Assembly: GCA_963920765.1 (NCBI GenBank)
Contig: OY987245.1
Coordinates: 6,774,727-6,838,726, forward strand
DNA from: Ulota crispa
Taxonomy: Eukaryota; Streptophyta; Bryopsida; Orthotrichales; Orthotrichaceae
Length of the DNA stretch: 64,000 nt
Direction: 5' to 3'
This document shows, in pieces, positions 1 to 10,766 of this stretch (positions are counted from its first letter, which is position 1; each line of letters starts with the position of its first letter). Both the position numbers and the translations under genes were made by a program. Under the pieces are notes generated by a model that did not search any database, was not told the origin of the DNA, and saw nothing but the letters and a program-made list of their open reading frames with translations.

Positions 1-2067
1 AATAGAGAATGTTTCACAGAGTTACAATTTATGAGTTATCTTACAGAAAAATCTTCGTTCATTTGAAATATTGTTGGATTTTATCCATTTTATGTAAAGC
101 TGTTAAGTTCTAATACCTTAATGTTCTGGATAAATAGAGATTGTTAGAAATACATGACTTCAACTTTGAAGAGGTTTGTGTTCAATGAAAAGACACTACT
201 CGGTGGACATGAATTTTAGAAGTTGTCCTTGTGGTCAAAATCTAAAGGCAAGCTTTACGATAATCACATCAATTTAGAAGCATTTAGTTCTCCTAAATTT
301 TCCAAATTTTCAAATTTCGGTGCTTGGAATTTGGTGTGATATGCAGCACTTATGGAGGTATTATTTTCAAAAGAAACAGAGCCCATGTTTTTTTCTCAAA
401 AAACACTAAAAAAAATGCTACTTTTAGTCATTTAGTCTCAAGAACTAATTTTTAATGTTTGTACAAATTTGATTGTATGATCTTGCATTAAATTTATGCA
501 AGAAGACATTGCAAAAGTTTTGTCAAATTTGGATATACAGATTGAGAGATATGATTTTCAAGGGAATTGATATGTGCACACTAGGGTTTGATATATGTAC
601 ACCAGAGGGGACAAAGAAGAAAGAAGGGCAAACAAGGCAGCTCCCCACTAAAATTTAGGAGAGGTAATGGATGAAATGTCGTAGTTGTTCTTGAGTTGTG
701 GTCCAAGGTGACTCATCCACTAGCACTCTTGAGCGACTAGGTCTGACTAAAGTACAATTGCAGCCTTCTAGATGTATATTAGTTAAACCGTGTGCTAAAC
801 AATTGTATTGCAGTTGTGAATAGCAGTTGTATAATCTTGTTTTTTTTACTAGTGCATCAAAACATTCCGTAGCAGTTGCTTGGACATACAATTGTACATT
901 GAGCATCCTTTAGAACAACCCCAAAAGAGGAAGAGAAGTAAAAAATAACACGTCTTAGTAGAAAGAGGGTTACTGTTGATGCTTTTGTTAATGTTGCATT
1001 GCTAAATGTAGCATTGTCTCTAGAAAGACTAGTAGAGTAGAGGCTTGATCACTCTTTAGAAATATGTATGCAAAATCTTGACACTTGCAACAATTTTGAT
1101 ATCACACAAACCCTCATTATGCGGTTTTATAAAAGCTGCCCTTTTTGAAAACTTAGATTTCAGCCACTACTGACATTTTTTAGCCCTGATTACGATTTAG
1201 TGGGACAACCATGTTTCTTGTCATAAAAGTCACCAATTTTTGTATATTCTTTGAGTCTTCTTTGTTGCGTTAGGGTTTTAGAGAGCTTTAGAGAATGGAG
1301 AAGTCGACTTTGCAACGCAAGGTTTGGCATGGGTGAAAGAAGTGCGTCGATAGGATATACTGCTATGAGCGCATATCCTACTTCAAGTGCTTCAATTGGG
1401 GTCTATGAAGGCTGTTTGCCTCGCTGATTGAGGTATGCTTGGTTTGCCATTTCTTTCTTCAAATGATACAACATCAAACCCTAAACTCACTAGAAGAAAA
1501 CCTCCTTCCTAGAAAACCCTGCCTCATTTAAACCTACCAGTTGTAAAGCCATTGAAGATTGTGAATCTAGTCAAGTAGGTAACTTTCCTTGATTATATCC
1601 TAAAGATGACGTTTTTCTGTTCCCTACTCACCTTGGGCTCAAATTTGCTCTCTCGTTTTGATATGGTTCCAAGATTTTGCAAGCCCTAAATTGTTTCTGG
1701 CTTTTATAGGCAATGTTGCAAAACCGGTTTGTGATTGCTACTTCAACGTTAGCAATACGCACAATCAGAGAATTCAAGAACAAATATAATAAATAAGCTT
1801 ACGACACAAAAGTAAGAATCCTATTGCTTGAATCCTTAGCATTATTAAAAACCTAAAGCCCATGTAGGAATCCAAAAACCACAAACTCTTACCAATGGAA
1901 GGTTATTGGTATTTCCAGAGTTTTCAACCATTTTTTTGCTAACAATGCTAGCATCCTTGCCACGTGTCCAATGAAACCCTAAACCCTAAAAACTTCCCTC
2001 CACTACATTAAAAAGTTGGATAGAAAGTGCAACATTTTTCATCGAAACTGGTCATACAATTATAATT
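1..2067. other. AT-rich intergenic DNA, no gene recognised
   Basis: Reading frames here are short and have no recognisable domain or coding pattern. The only repeat I can assign is the end of a Mutator-like MITE near 553-616. A telomere-like stretch, AAACCCTAAACCCTAAAAA, lies near 1975-1992 but is too short to mean a telomere. Confidence 0.6.
553..616 (+). mobile_element. Fragment of Mutator-like MITE end
   Basis: The segment starting GGGAATTGATATGTGCACA matches the terminal repeat of the complete element at 51107-51478 and of the copy at 34648-35062. No matching opposite end was found downstream, so this looks like a truncated copy. Confidence 0.45.
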
Positions 2068-3396
2068 AAGGGAAATTACAAACAGGGGCACCAAAATGGA
2101 AAATATTACAAAAATGGGCCTAGTTTTAAAATAATTACAAATAGGGGCACAGTTTTAAAATAATTTGTAAGTTTTCATAAATTCTTTTGGTTTGGAAATT
2201 GGTTAATTTAGATATATCATATCACGTCAAATATTAGCTAACTCTTGAAAAACTTAAAAACCTCTAAAAATCAAGCCTAAATAAAGAAATTTTAGCAAAG
2301 GGGACAGCAATTTTTAGAAATATCTCTAAGTTTTTTGGAAGTTAACCCCTAAAATTCTTTTGTGTTTAGAGGCCCAAAACTGCTTCAAAATACAAGTCCC
2401 CAAACCAAGGTCAAAATCTTCATTGAAACTTACTTTTTAACAAATCCAACCATAGGGTCCTTTGGTTGATTAGCACAAGTACATAGTCCCAAAACTTTAG
2501 AATGAATACCCCCACCAATTGCAAGATTGATGTGCTTAAACTTCAAAATGTTGGCTTTTCTAATCTTTCTAGAAGGTGAAGTTTTGATTTTCAAACTTTT
2601 TAGAGAAAAACACGTATGTTTTATTTCTTGTGCAATTTTGGCAATATGTTGGAAAATGGGTTGAAAGCATATATATAAAAATTTGAACCAAAAAAGTTTG
2701 GACTCATTTTTACAAAAATTGTAAAGTGAAAGGTATTGATGAATGAAAGATATAACTAATATGCTAATAAGTTTTGGAAGAAATTGAAAATTGTTAATCC
2801 CAATAGTGAGAATGCTGTAACAGACAATTAGAAACTTTACTTTTCATTTTCATTTGAAAATTTTCAAAATTGAGAGTAAAAGATAACTTTATGTGTATTT
2901 TCTACCCTCTTCCTACCTTCATTGCCCACAAAAAAAAACTCCTTTTAACTCTTACCTCGTTATTTGGAATTGAGTGATTCAATTTTTTTTGAGTAGGTAT
3001 CAGTTTACACAATTCTATAAAAAAATAAAAATAAAATTTAGAATATATTTTTTGCTGCCTGGTTTAACATTGAAATTGAAAAAACCTTATAACTTTTGCA
3101 CTACTTATTGGAATGATATGAAATAAAGCTTCACATGTAGATTATGATGAGTAGCATCCATCCTAAAAATTTCATGAAAAATTTCCAAATTATGAAGTCA
3201 ATAGAGCCTGCTTGAGTTCTCATAAAGCCCAAAGTGGGTTCCTTGGTCCTTTAGGGGTTAACTAACACTTGATGTAATACGTCTAAATCAACCAATGTCC
3301 AAACCAAAATTTCCAAAAACTTACAAATTATTTTGAAATTGTTCCCTTATTTGTAATATTTTTCATTTTCATGCCCCCATTTGTAATTTTCCCTAT
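2068..3396. mobile_element. Inverted-repeat transposon with long TIRs, non-autonomous
   Basis: The left arm (about 2068-2260) begins AGGGAAATTACAAACAGGGG. The right arm (about 3262-3396) is its diverged inverse, ending in ATTTGTAATTTTCCCT. Arm similarity runs for well over 100 bp, including an inner stretch near 2195-2255 and 3262-3330. Both ends lie next to ATAAT-like sequence, a possible target duplication. No transposase is visible. The core is displaced by the nested element at 2345-3257. Superfamily not assigned. Confidence 0.65.
2345..3257. mobile_element. Nested PIF/Harbinger-like element, TTA target duplication
   Basis: Left end ACCCCTAAA follows TTA at 2342-2344. Right end TTTAGGGG is followed by TTA at 3258-3260. 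A 3-bp TTA duplication with short inverted ends is typical of PIF/Harbinger. The right end (GGTCCTTTAGGGG) resembles that of 54853-55794. It lies wholly between the arms of 2068-3396, so it inserted later. No transposase was seen. Confidence 0.6.
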
Positions 3397-3639
3397 AATC
3401 AAACTCATCCTACTAAGCACTTTTAGGGGGATCCTATTTTCCTTACCCTATTTTTTTCTACAATATACTAAAGTGGAGGTATTATTCTCTACCCTATTTT
3501 ACATATAATGAAGCAAGAGACATATTTTCAATGCTATGGTAGATTTAACAAAAATATAAAATTTATCTCCAATGAATGAAATTGACCCTATTTTTTTTTT
3601 ATCTCACCTAGTTTTCTAAAATTTCAATGATCACCCTCC

Positions 3640-3868
3640 AAGAGAACTTAACAACAACAATGAAGTTGCAGAAATACAAACTAGTGGCATCCAAATCGTA
3701 AACCATGTGAAATCCAAATCGTAAACCATGTGAAATCCAAATATCTAAAGAGTTACTTGTGCCTCCAAGTGATCAAGCAATGAATCATGAGATAACTTTT
3801 TACGGTAAGGCAACCTAAATGTGAAGGCAACCTAAATGTGAGGCAACCTAGATGCAATATTCAGTGTA
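3640..3868 (+). mobile_element. 285-bp MITE family, partial copy with internal duplications
   Basis: The segment shares the ordered blocks AACAACAATGAAGTTGCAG, CAAACTAGTGG, GTAAACCATGT and GGCAACCTA...GCAATATTCAGTGT with copies at 33572, 36042, 42003 and 60735 (inverted). Here the GTAAACCATGTGAAATCCAA block is duplicated in tandem near 3694-3740, and the GGCAACCTAAATGTGA block is repeated near 3810-3850. The left terminus is not found. Confidence 0.6.
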
Positions 3869-4403
3869 GCTAGATCTGTTTTTCTTGGATATTGTGCAAT
3901 AAAAGAAGGTAAGATCATATCAAACCTCAAAATTGGATGATAAAGATTAGATGGTAAGTGGAATATTAGAAAAACTAAGTAAAAAAGACCTTCTATTTCT
4001 ATGCAAGGGAAAAGCCAAATAATATGGTGGGACATAGGCCTATGCTTTGAGCGCTTCTACTCGACTCAATTGTGTTGACATGGAATGCTGAGTTGGCAGC
4101 CACATAGGATTGAACCTGGGTCGATACTTTCTTTCACTACAGTGGACGAAAAGGCTCCAAAGTCCAACGGGTCCGGGAAATATTTGAGATTTTGCAGTAG
4201 ATTTCCTTCGATTCCTGTATTGAACCTGTTTATCAAGGAGCTCTTTCGGTTGTTTTCTCTATTTCATGTTACTTTTTAAAGATTTTTGACCTGTTTTTAA
4301 CAGAAGTTTATAAATTGCAAACGGTTTTTTCTCATTTTACTCGGCTAGCATTGAACTAGCAGTTGGTTCTTCCCGGACCTTGCTCCAATAATCTCATGAA
4401 TCC
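3869..4403. other. Intergenic segment, nothing recognised
   Basis: AT-rich DNA between two repeat copies. A short ORF from 4085 to 4279 has no recognisable domain and is not supported by splice or codon signals. Confidence 0.45.
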
Positions 4404-4406
4404 TTA

Positions 4407-5030
4407 GTCCCTAAATGCCCAAGACCTTTCAAAATTTTTTGGTATTTTTAGGAAAGTGGACAATCAACCAACCTTTTTGTAAATCTCATTAAGTTTTTTT
4501 AAACTGTAGCCATACAAATTTAAACTTGACATGTTAGAGATTACATGGAAAAAGAAAACACAACAGTGTCACTTATAGTTTGAAAGATTATAACGTTTGA
4601 ACATGAGGGTGTTAAAATTGCAAAAATGACTTGAAATTTTATAATCCTCATTTCACATGTCAAATCTAAAAAGTTGGAAATCAAAAAGATATGAGGTTTA
4701 AGGTCATTACATATTTAACCTTAACCAATTTACAGATTTCAAAATCTACTCCCTTGTTTTTTTAAATAGATTTCTAATGCGGATTTTTCTCCAAGCTCTA
4801 GTGTATTTGAGGCTCATTTCCAAAATCTTCCAACACTAGAAAACTCAAGATTGCAGTGGACACCCTTGTACAAAATCTTGTATAGAAAAATCATGAACAT
4901 TCATCTTCAAAATCGAATTTTTGTTGTTGAAAATAGACTTCAAAACAAACTTGTGTTCAAAACAAAATACCAAAAATAGTGATTTGATAAGATGCAAACA
5001 CCCAAATTGGGTGCCTTGGGCATTTAGTGG
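4407..5030. mobile_element. PIF/Harbinger-like element directly upstream of RRS1
   Basis: The left end GTCCCTAAATGCCCAAG follows TTA (4404-4406). The right end CTTGGGCATTTAGTGG precedes TTA (5031-5033). TIR and TTA duplication place it in the same family as 9177, 38601 and 58611. Part of its interior (about 4500-4740) reappears inverted at about 17820-18060. It ends 61 bp before the RRS1 start codon. No coding sequence was seen. Confidence 0.7.
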
Positions 5031-5033
5031 TTA

Positions 5034-5093
5034 GACCCTAAACCCAGAGGTTTGTTGCCTTTGAAGCGCAGTTTTGCAGGCAACTCCGCAGCC
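5034..5093 (+). promoter_or_regulatory. Short RRS1 upstream region with telo-box-like motif
   Basis: Only about 60 bp separate the transposon end from the RRS1 ATG. It carries ACCCTAAACCC (about 5036-5046), a match to the telomere-repeat-type telo-box. Plant ribosomal-protein and ribosome-biogenesis promoters are known to use such boxes. Motif presence is seen; regulatory function is inferred. Confidence 0.35.
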
Positions 5094-8000
5094 ATGGCCA
5101 CGGAAATGGATGTCGAAACGGCGTCGGGTGCTACGGGAGGCGACTATGAGCTCGACTTCGGCAACCTTCTCATTGCGTGCGCTCGCGATCCGCTTCGTCT
5201 TTCCAACGGCATCGCCTTGACTGAGTGAGTGGATGGAACATTGGTGCACCTCTTCGTTTACTGTTTTCAGTGTGGAATTTAGCTGCTTGAAGTCCGTAGA
5301 CAATTGGAAAAATTCAATTTTTTGGTAATCAAGAATGGTTTCTAGTTGTTCTAGTTTTTGTTGGGATCATAGGGTTAGGGTTGACGATGGGGATTGATGG
5401 GAAATTCGGGTTAAACAGGAGAGGAATGCAGAGTGCCTGTAGCAGGGGCGCGACAAGGTGGGGCGCTTGGTGACGTTGCCGAAACCTACTCTTCAACTCC
5501 CTCGAGAGAAGCCGGTATGTCTAAATTCAAGGGCCCCCCCTCGTGTCGATTTTGGCAAATGTTCGTTGTATTGCCATGGAGGGTCTAGAACTGATGTGAA
5601 TTGCGAATTTTTCTCTGCAGCTACCCAATCCTCGTCCCACGATAAAGTGGGAATCCTTTGCACAAACAAAAGGTGAGTCTTTGTTGTACGATTTTGTAGC
5701 TTATTTTCCTGCAAATTAGCATTTGGGGCTGTTGTTGTCCAAATGAAGCGGTTCTAGTGAATTCACATTCAGTTTTATCACATTTCCGATCATTTCTGTC
5801 TATCACTTGAAGTTGAGTTTACACGGCCTTGGTAAATAGAATTCATGCATGTAGTATTGTGCTTGCGTTTGGCGGTATGGTTAACTTTTAGGGTTTGTAG
5901 TAATATAGCGGACCTGCCATATGGACCCATCGTTCTATAGGGTATGGAAGGTGACGAAGTCCAGTAGAGGATTTAGATTTTTCATAAAACCACATACCAA
6001 TGGGATTTTTCCCTTGGGACCTCTTATGGTGTAGATTTTGTATTAGACCCGCATCGGGACGGCCTGTTCACCCTGTTAGTCGTTCTGGCCATACCACAAA
6101 CCCTACTTGCTGGCTCTGTATGGTTTGTGATTTAATGAGGGTCTTCAAGGAGCACCCTGGGTTCAGAATTTGGGGTCGCGCCAACCCCTCTCTCTCTAAT
6201 GTGCTGGGGTTTGCTCCTCGGGTCTTCTGTTGTACAAATTAGCTATCTTGGTTTGCTATTCCATTACACAGGTTTAACTTGACAACGGGACCAATTACGC
6301 ACAGGTATTAAGAAGCGGAAGCGGAGTAAGTTGGAGTTTGACGAGGGTCAAGACGAATGGAGGCGAAGACATGGATTCAAACGTGTCAACGACGACAATG
6401 ATGTTCATGTTATTGAAGCTAAAGAAGGGGACGGTACACATGACTGTCACTTTTCGTCTCATCCGTCTTGCTTTTGAAAATTTCCATGAGTTTTGGGTGA
6501 TACGAGATTTATAAAATTTGACATGATTTGACAAGTGCTGAATATATGTATGTGAAGAGTCTAGTCGTTGTGATAAAGCGAATTTTCTTTTTTTGCAATG
6601 AAAAGGATCTATAAGGCCTTTAATGAATTGCCACATGTCGATATGGTATGAGGACCATTCCCGCAATGTAACTTAAAGCACGCAGCTGTTTTGTCATCAG
6701 TATATGAGAATTACTAAGTCTTTATTTCTATGTTCTGCAGAATCTGGAGGAGATCCACTTTTGAAGCTACGCGCAAATAAGAAAGAAAGAGTAGTGAAAC
6801 AAGAGAAAAACCAGTTGGAAACCTAAAGAGAGCTTCCAAACAAGGAGGGAAGGGTGCGCTTCCCAGGTTAGTCCTTTTTATCTATTCGATCCGATTGAAG
6901 TTTCAATTTGTCCTGGACATTGGAAATTGTTTTCAAAGTTGATGGCGTTGTGAAGTACATCAGGACCCCCTCGTTACATTATAGCAAGATTATTTACCAC
7001 TTTGGACCAGTTATGAAAACGTACGCAATTGTGGAAAGGAATAGTTTTTTCATACGATGCACGTCATTTTGAAGAGTGACAACTTTCATGATAGAGCGTT
7101 GATTTCTTTCTGTATTACAGTACCCTGCAACTGGCCGCCACCTCTTTAGCTATAACAGGGAGCAAACAATCTGGCAAAAAGCTCAGCAAGAGCGATCTTG
7201 GAGATGCAGCTGGACTCGCAAGCGCGGCTACTGCTAGCATTGGCAAGTTCGACAAAAAGCTGCCTGGAGAGAAGCCTGCAAAGAAGCTGGGCAAGAACCG
7301 CAAGGTACCATGGGTTTCAAGCAACGGCAGCTTGCATTTGAGATCTGTGTTGAAGAATCAAATAGGGTTTAGGATGCAGCACTTTAGTGACATAACCCTG
7401 GATTGTAGGTTTTATGATGATCTTTTTTCTGGAAGACTTCAGTTCGAGAAGAGTGGTTATGAAGGAGCTAATCCAAGCTCACAAAGCATATCAGTGCTTG
7501 CACCATACTACCTGCTGAGTTGGCAGGTACTGGGAACAGTGCGTGATTGTTGCTAATTGATTGTGTACATGTGCAGTTTTTGCCAGTGGTTGATGGTGAA
7601 GGCAAAGAGAAGGAGCTGATAACAAACGTGATGAAGAAAGTGCTGGCGGAAAATGACTTCAGTGGTCTGGATGTCAATAAGGTGAAGAACGTGACTTCGA
7701 TAGGTTCATGTGCACTGTTGCAAACTTTGGGGCATCATACTCAGTTTCAGACCATCTTGTTTGTGTCGAATACTGGACTGGTCTTCGTTCTTTACAGATA
7801 TTTCTGCAAGATTTAATCATATGGAGTAGTTATGGTTTTCCTTTTCCTTGCGTATAGCAAGAACCATACATTTAGAAGAGGTTTGGTCTCTAAGACTGAA
7901 GTTTATTGGCGAGGACTTAATGTAATTCTATTTGTGTGTTTGCCAGGCTGTGAGGGCGCACAATGTAGAAGAGAGTGGGAAACCTCCTCAGAAGAAAATT

Positions 8001-8267
8001 GGGGGGAAAAAGCGAGCAGATGGAGCCTTCAAGAAAGGAGGATCACGAAAAGGAATGTCCCCGGGTGGAAAGCCAGGTAGGTCTCCAGGAAAAGCTGCAG
8101 TCAAAAAGAGTGCCTTTGGTGGCAAGGGCGGTGGCAAGGCTGGAGGAAAGGGGTTCGAAGAGATGTTCAATCAACTCTCCTTTCACGAATGCTGCGAGTG
8201 GGTCATGCATCCGAACAAGTGTAGCTTAGTACTTATCAACCTCTTTTCCTTTCCCTTTTTTCTGTAG
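5094..8267 (+). CDS. RRS1: RRS1 homolog, ribosome biogenesis regulatory protein, spliced and apparently damaged
   Basis: RRS1 is a nucleolar protein needed, with RPF2, to load the 5S RNP during large-subunit assembly. Exons read: 5094-5224, about 5443-5514, 5621-5672, 6305-6433, 6741-6866, 7121-7304, 7577-7681 and 7947-8267. Family motifs appear in order: [101 protein letters not shown], then a Lys/Gly-rich basic tail typical of the family. From exon 3 on, introns have GT-AG ends. Two faults are visible. Exon 5 is one base short: the frame changes after KNQL and resumes one frame over as [16 protein letters not shown]. About 20 residues normally lying between the GNLL motif and LPREKP (the LVQ..I...LF.LP helix) are absent, and the exon 1-2 phase does not close cleanly. 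It could be a young pseudogene, or an intact gene with assembly errors. Identity is secure; functionality is not. Confidence 0.85.
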
Positions 8268-9176
8268 GAGTAGCAAGTTTTGTAGTTCTCTCACCACGCA
8301 ATCCCTGTCGAGGATTTTATGATATTTTTTTCTGGCACAAATTATTATGATGCCAAGTGTTTACGATGCGTGGATTAATACAAAATAGGAATTCATTGAG
8401 TCTCTATCTGCTTCTCGAGTTTCATGTGGGGTGCACCTCAGCTTCGGAAAACCCGTAGTGCTTTGTACACAAGTTGGTGCTAGACATACTAGTAGTTTTA
8501 TGTTCCAGTTTTCTTACTGAATTTTTAATGAAAAAATCGGGCAGTGTACAATTATTATAACATGATCTCTAACAACTTTCGTCGCAGCAATGACCTGCAA
8601 GAGTAGATTAGAACTCGTACCAAAATGCTTTTAATTTCCACCCACGTTTCTCTGCTTTACTAGCGGAGTGAAATTACGAGCCAATAAGATGGGAGCAGGA
8701 GCAGCGCCGTGAGATGAAACCAGAATTACAGTTCTCTCGCAAAAATCTGAAGGAAGCCATTTCTCCACGCCTGGGTGAGGATAAATTTTTTTCTCAATTT
8801 TCACGGAAAACGTCTCGTGCCAATTGTGGATTGAAGGCCATGTCGATTTCCGTGAAGATTGCAAATGAGAAAATTTGAACGGTGACTACCACTACTGTTT
8901 AACGAGCTTAGTTCTCTCCTAGAAGAAAAACCATGTTCACAATGACTCATTTTAGTTATAACTAAGTCATTATTCAATTGTTATGGACAAGGGTTTTCTT
9001 CTAGGGCTTATGTTAGAAATTGAGGTGAATAGCAACAACCCAACTTGAAACCAACTTTGAAATCATTATGAGAAATCTACTTGTTTTTTGTTAAAAAAGG
9101 GCTGGAGAGAGAACTAGACTTTGCATAGAAGCAATAGATTCCCTAAAACAACTTGGGATTAACCTTGTTACAATAA
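8268..9176. other. RRS1 3' flank, no further gene seen
   Basis: The first few hundred bases probably contain the RRS1 3' untranslated region, although no unique poly(A) signal stands out. The remainder is AT-rich DNA with only short, featureless ORFs, such as 8631-8864 on the minus strand. Confidence 0.45.
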
Positions 9177-10766
9177 CCCTAAATGCCCAAGGGTGCTTTT
9201 CTTGTTTTTGGAAGGCAGTTTTGAAGTATTTGAACTGTCCTTGTAAGATCATTATTAAACCTTAAAAAAAAATTATAACTGTAGAATTTTGAACTTCAAG
9301 GCTTCTAGAAGGTGCTATCCAAAAAAATCCAAAAATGGCTTCACACATTAAGGTAGCAGCATCCATAAGCGCTGTGTCCCCATGCTTGTCACCTGACAGT
9401 GGTAGGACTAATCAATAAAAAAACAAATGGTTGTGGATAGCTGAGTGATGGTTATGGGTGATGAAGTGATGGTTGTGGGTGACTAGCATGAGGTTTTGAG
9501 TACCCATCTCACTATTTAAGAACCAACAAGTCTTGTGATTAGTATCTCTTACACATAGTTTCTACAATTTCAATGATTTTGGACTTTGAAAAATCTTTGT
9601 GAACAAATGCTTGCAGTTGGAACCTTGAAATTGATGCCAATATTTTTGGTTTCCATTTCCTAATTTACGGTATTTTTTTCAAAGTTAGGCAATTATTTCA
9701 CCTACTCCAAAACCCTTATTTCCATGCTTATGGGTGCACCTACCTTACAAGGGATTTGGACCCCCAAAGGGGCTGTGAGTTTTTTTGTTCCCAATGTTGG
9801 GAACCAGCCCCTGCTAATCATCAAAAAAATTAATTAAAAAAAAAAAAAATCTTAGAAAAAAATAAGAATTTTTTTGTTTTTTTTAATTTTTTTTTGAAAA
9901 ATATAAAACAATAAAATAATACAAGTTGATGTGGTCGACGTAGTGCCAGCCTAGCCTGCATCACATTGCCCATGTGGAAGGTGTTCCCAAAGCTCCCATG
10001 GATTTGGGGGAAGGGGCCTCTTTGGGGGTCCAAATCCCTCCTAATGTATTTTAAGATATTTGTGATGGAACGTGGATTATAGAATTTTTTAATTTTTTGA
10101 AGCCGCCTAAAATTTCTTACACAATTTGGCAACTTTTGGATACAAAATTGGGAAACAACCACATAGGATGCTTTAGTGTTTATTGTTGTTATTTAAAAAC
10201 TAATAGCCCCCCTTTCAAATCCTTGACCACAATTTCACAAATGAGCATGCAACGCAATTGTCAAAGCGCAACCACCTAGTACAAAGAAAAAATTTAGCTT
10301 CAATTATTAACCAAAAAGCAATATGAATGAAAGAAATTCAATAGTGAAAGGATTCTGATTTTTACAAAAAAATTGTTCTAAGTGAAATTAGTCTAAAAGC
10401 ACTTTTAGACTTTGTTAGATGTCAAAATTTCAGTAAAAGGAACCTTGCCTACGAGAGTGCTCAAGGGAATTCTTCACCCTTTTCTCAACTTGATGCCCGT
10501 CTTTCAATGTGGCAACTTGTCATAGGTTTTGTAACACTATTCACAACACTATTCATGACACAAAATTATGCTTGCAGTTAACCTTCCACCAAAAACAATT
10601 GGAATACAATATGGAAGATTTTAAATTTGAATGATGAAGTTAACTTTAGCGCGCAAATTTTCCAAAATGAAAAACCTAAAAGAAACTATATATGTGCCTT
10701 CAACATGATTTCAAAATTTCTTGAAGTTTTTGAACATCAAAATCTGATGCCTTGGGCATTTAGAGG
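9177..10766. mobile_element. PIF/Harbinger-like family member carrying a nested MITE
   Basis: Left end CCCTAAATGCCCAAGGGTGC after TAA; right end CTTGGGCATTTAGAGG. Target duplication is not exact. The sequence next to the left end (GGCAGTTTTGAAG) and near the right end (CAACTTGTCATAGG) matches the member at 58611-60527. Comparison with that copy shows extra DNA at about 9350-10045, which contains the MITE at 9751-10039. No transposase is visible. Confidence 0.6.
9751..10039. mobile_element. MITE with GGGATTTGGACCCCCAAAG ends
   Basis: The terminal inverted repeats GGGATTTGGACCCCCAAAG and CTTTGGGGGTCCAAATCCC are nearly perfect over about 20 bp. The length of about 290 bp, the lack of coding sequence and an A/T-homopolymer-rich core fit a MITE. 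The related copy at 58611 lacks this segment. Confidence 0.65.

Noticed and set aside
473-658. Small plus-strand ORF with cysteines
   Set aside because: Its end overlaps a MITE fragment, and it has no domain or splice context.
1975-1992. Interstitial telomere repeat
   Set aside because: Only about two CCCTAAA units; common by chance in plant intergenic DNA.
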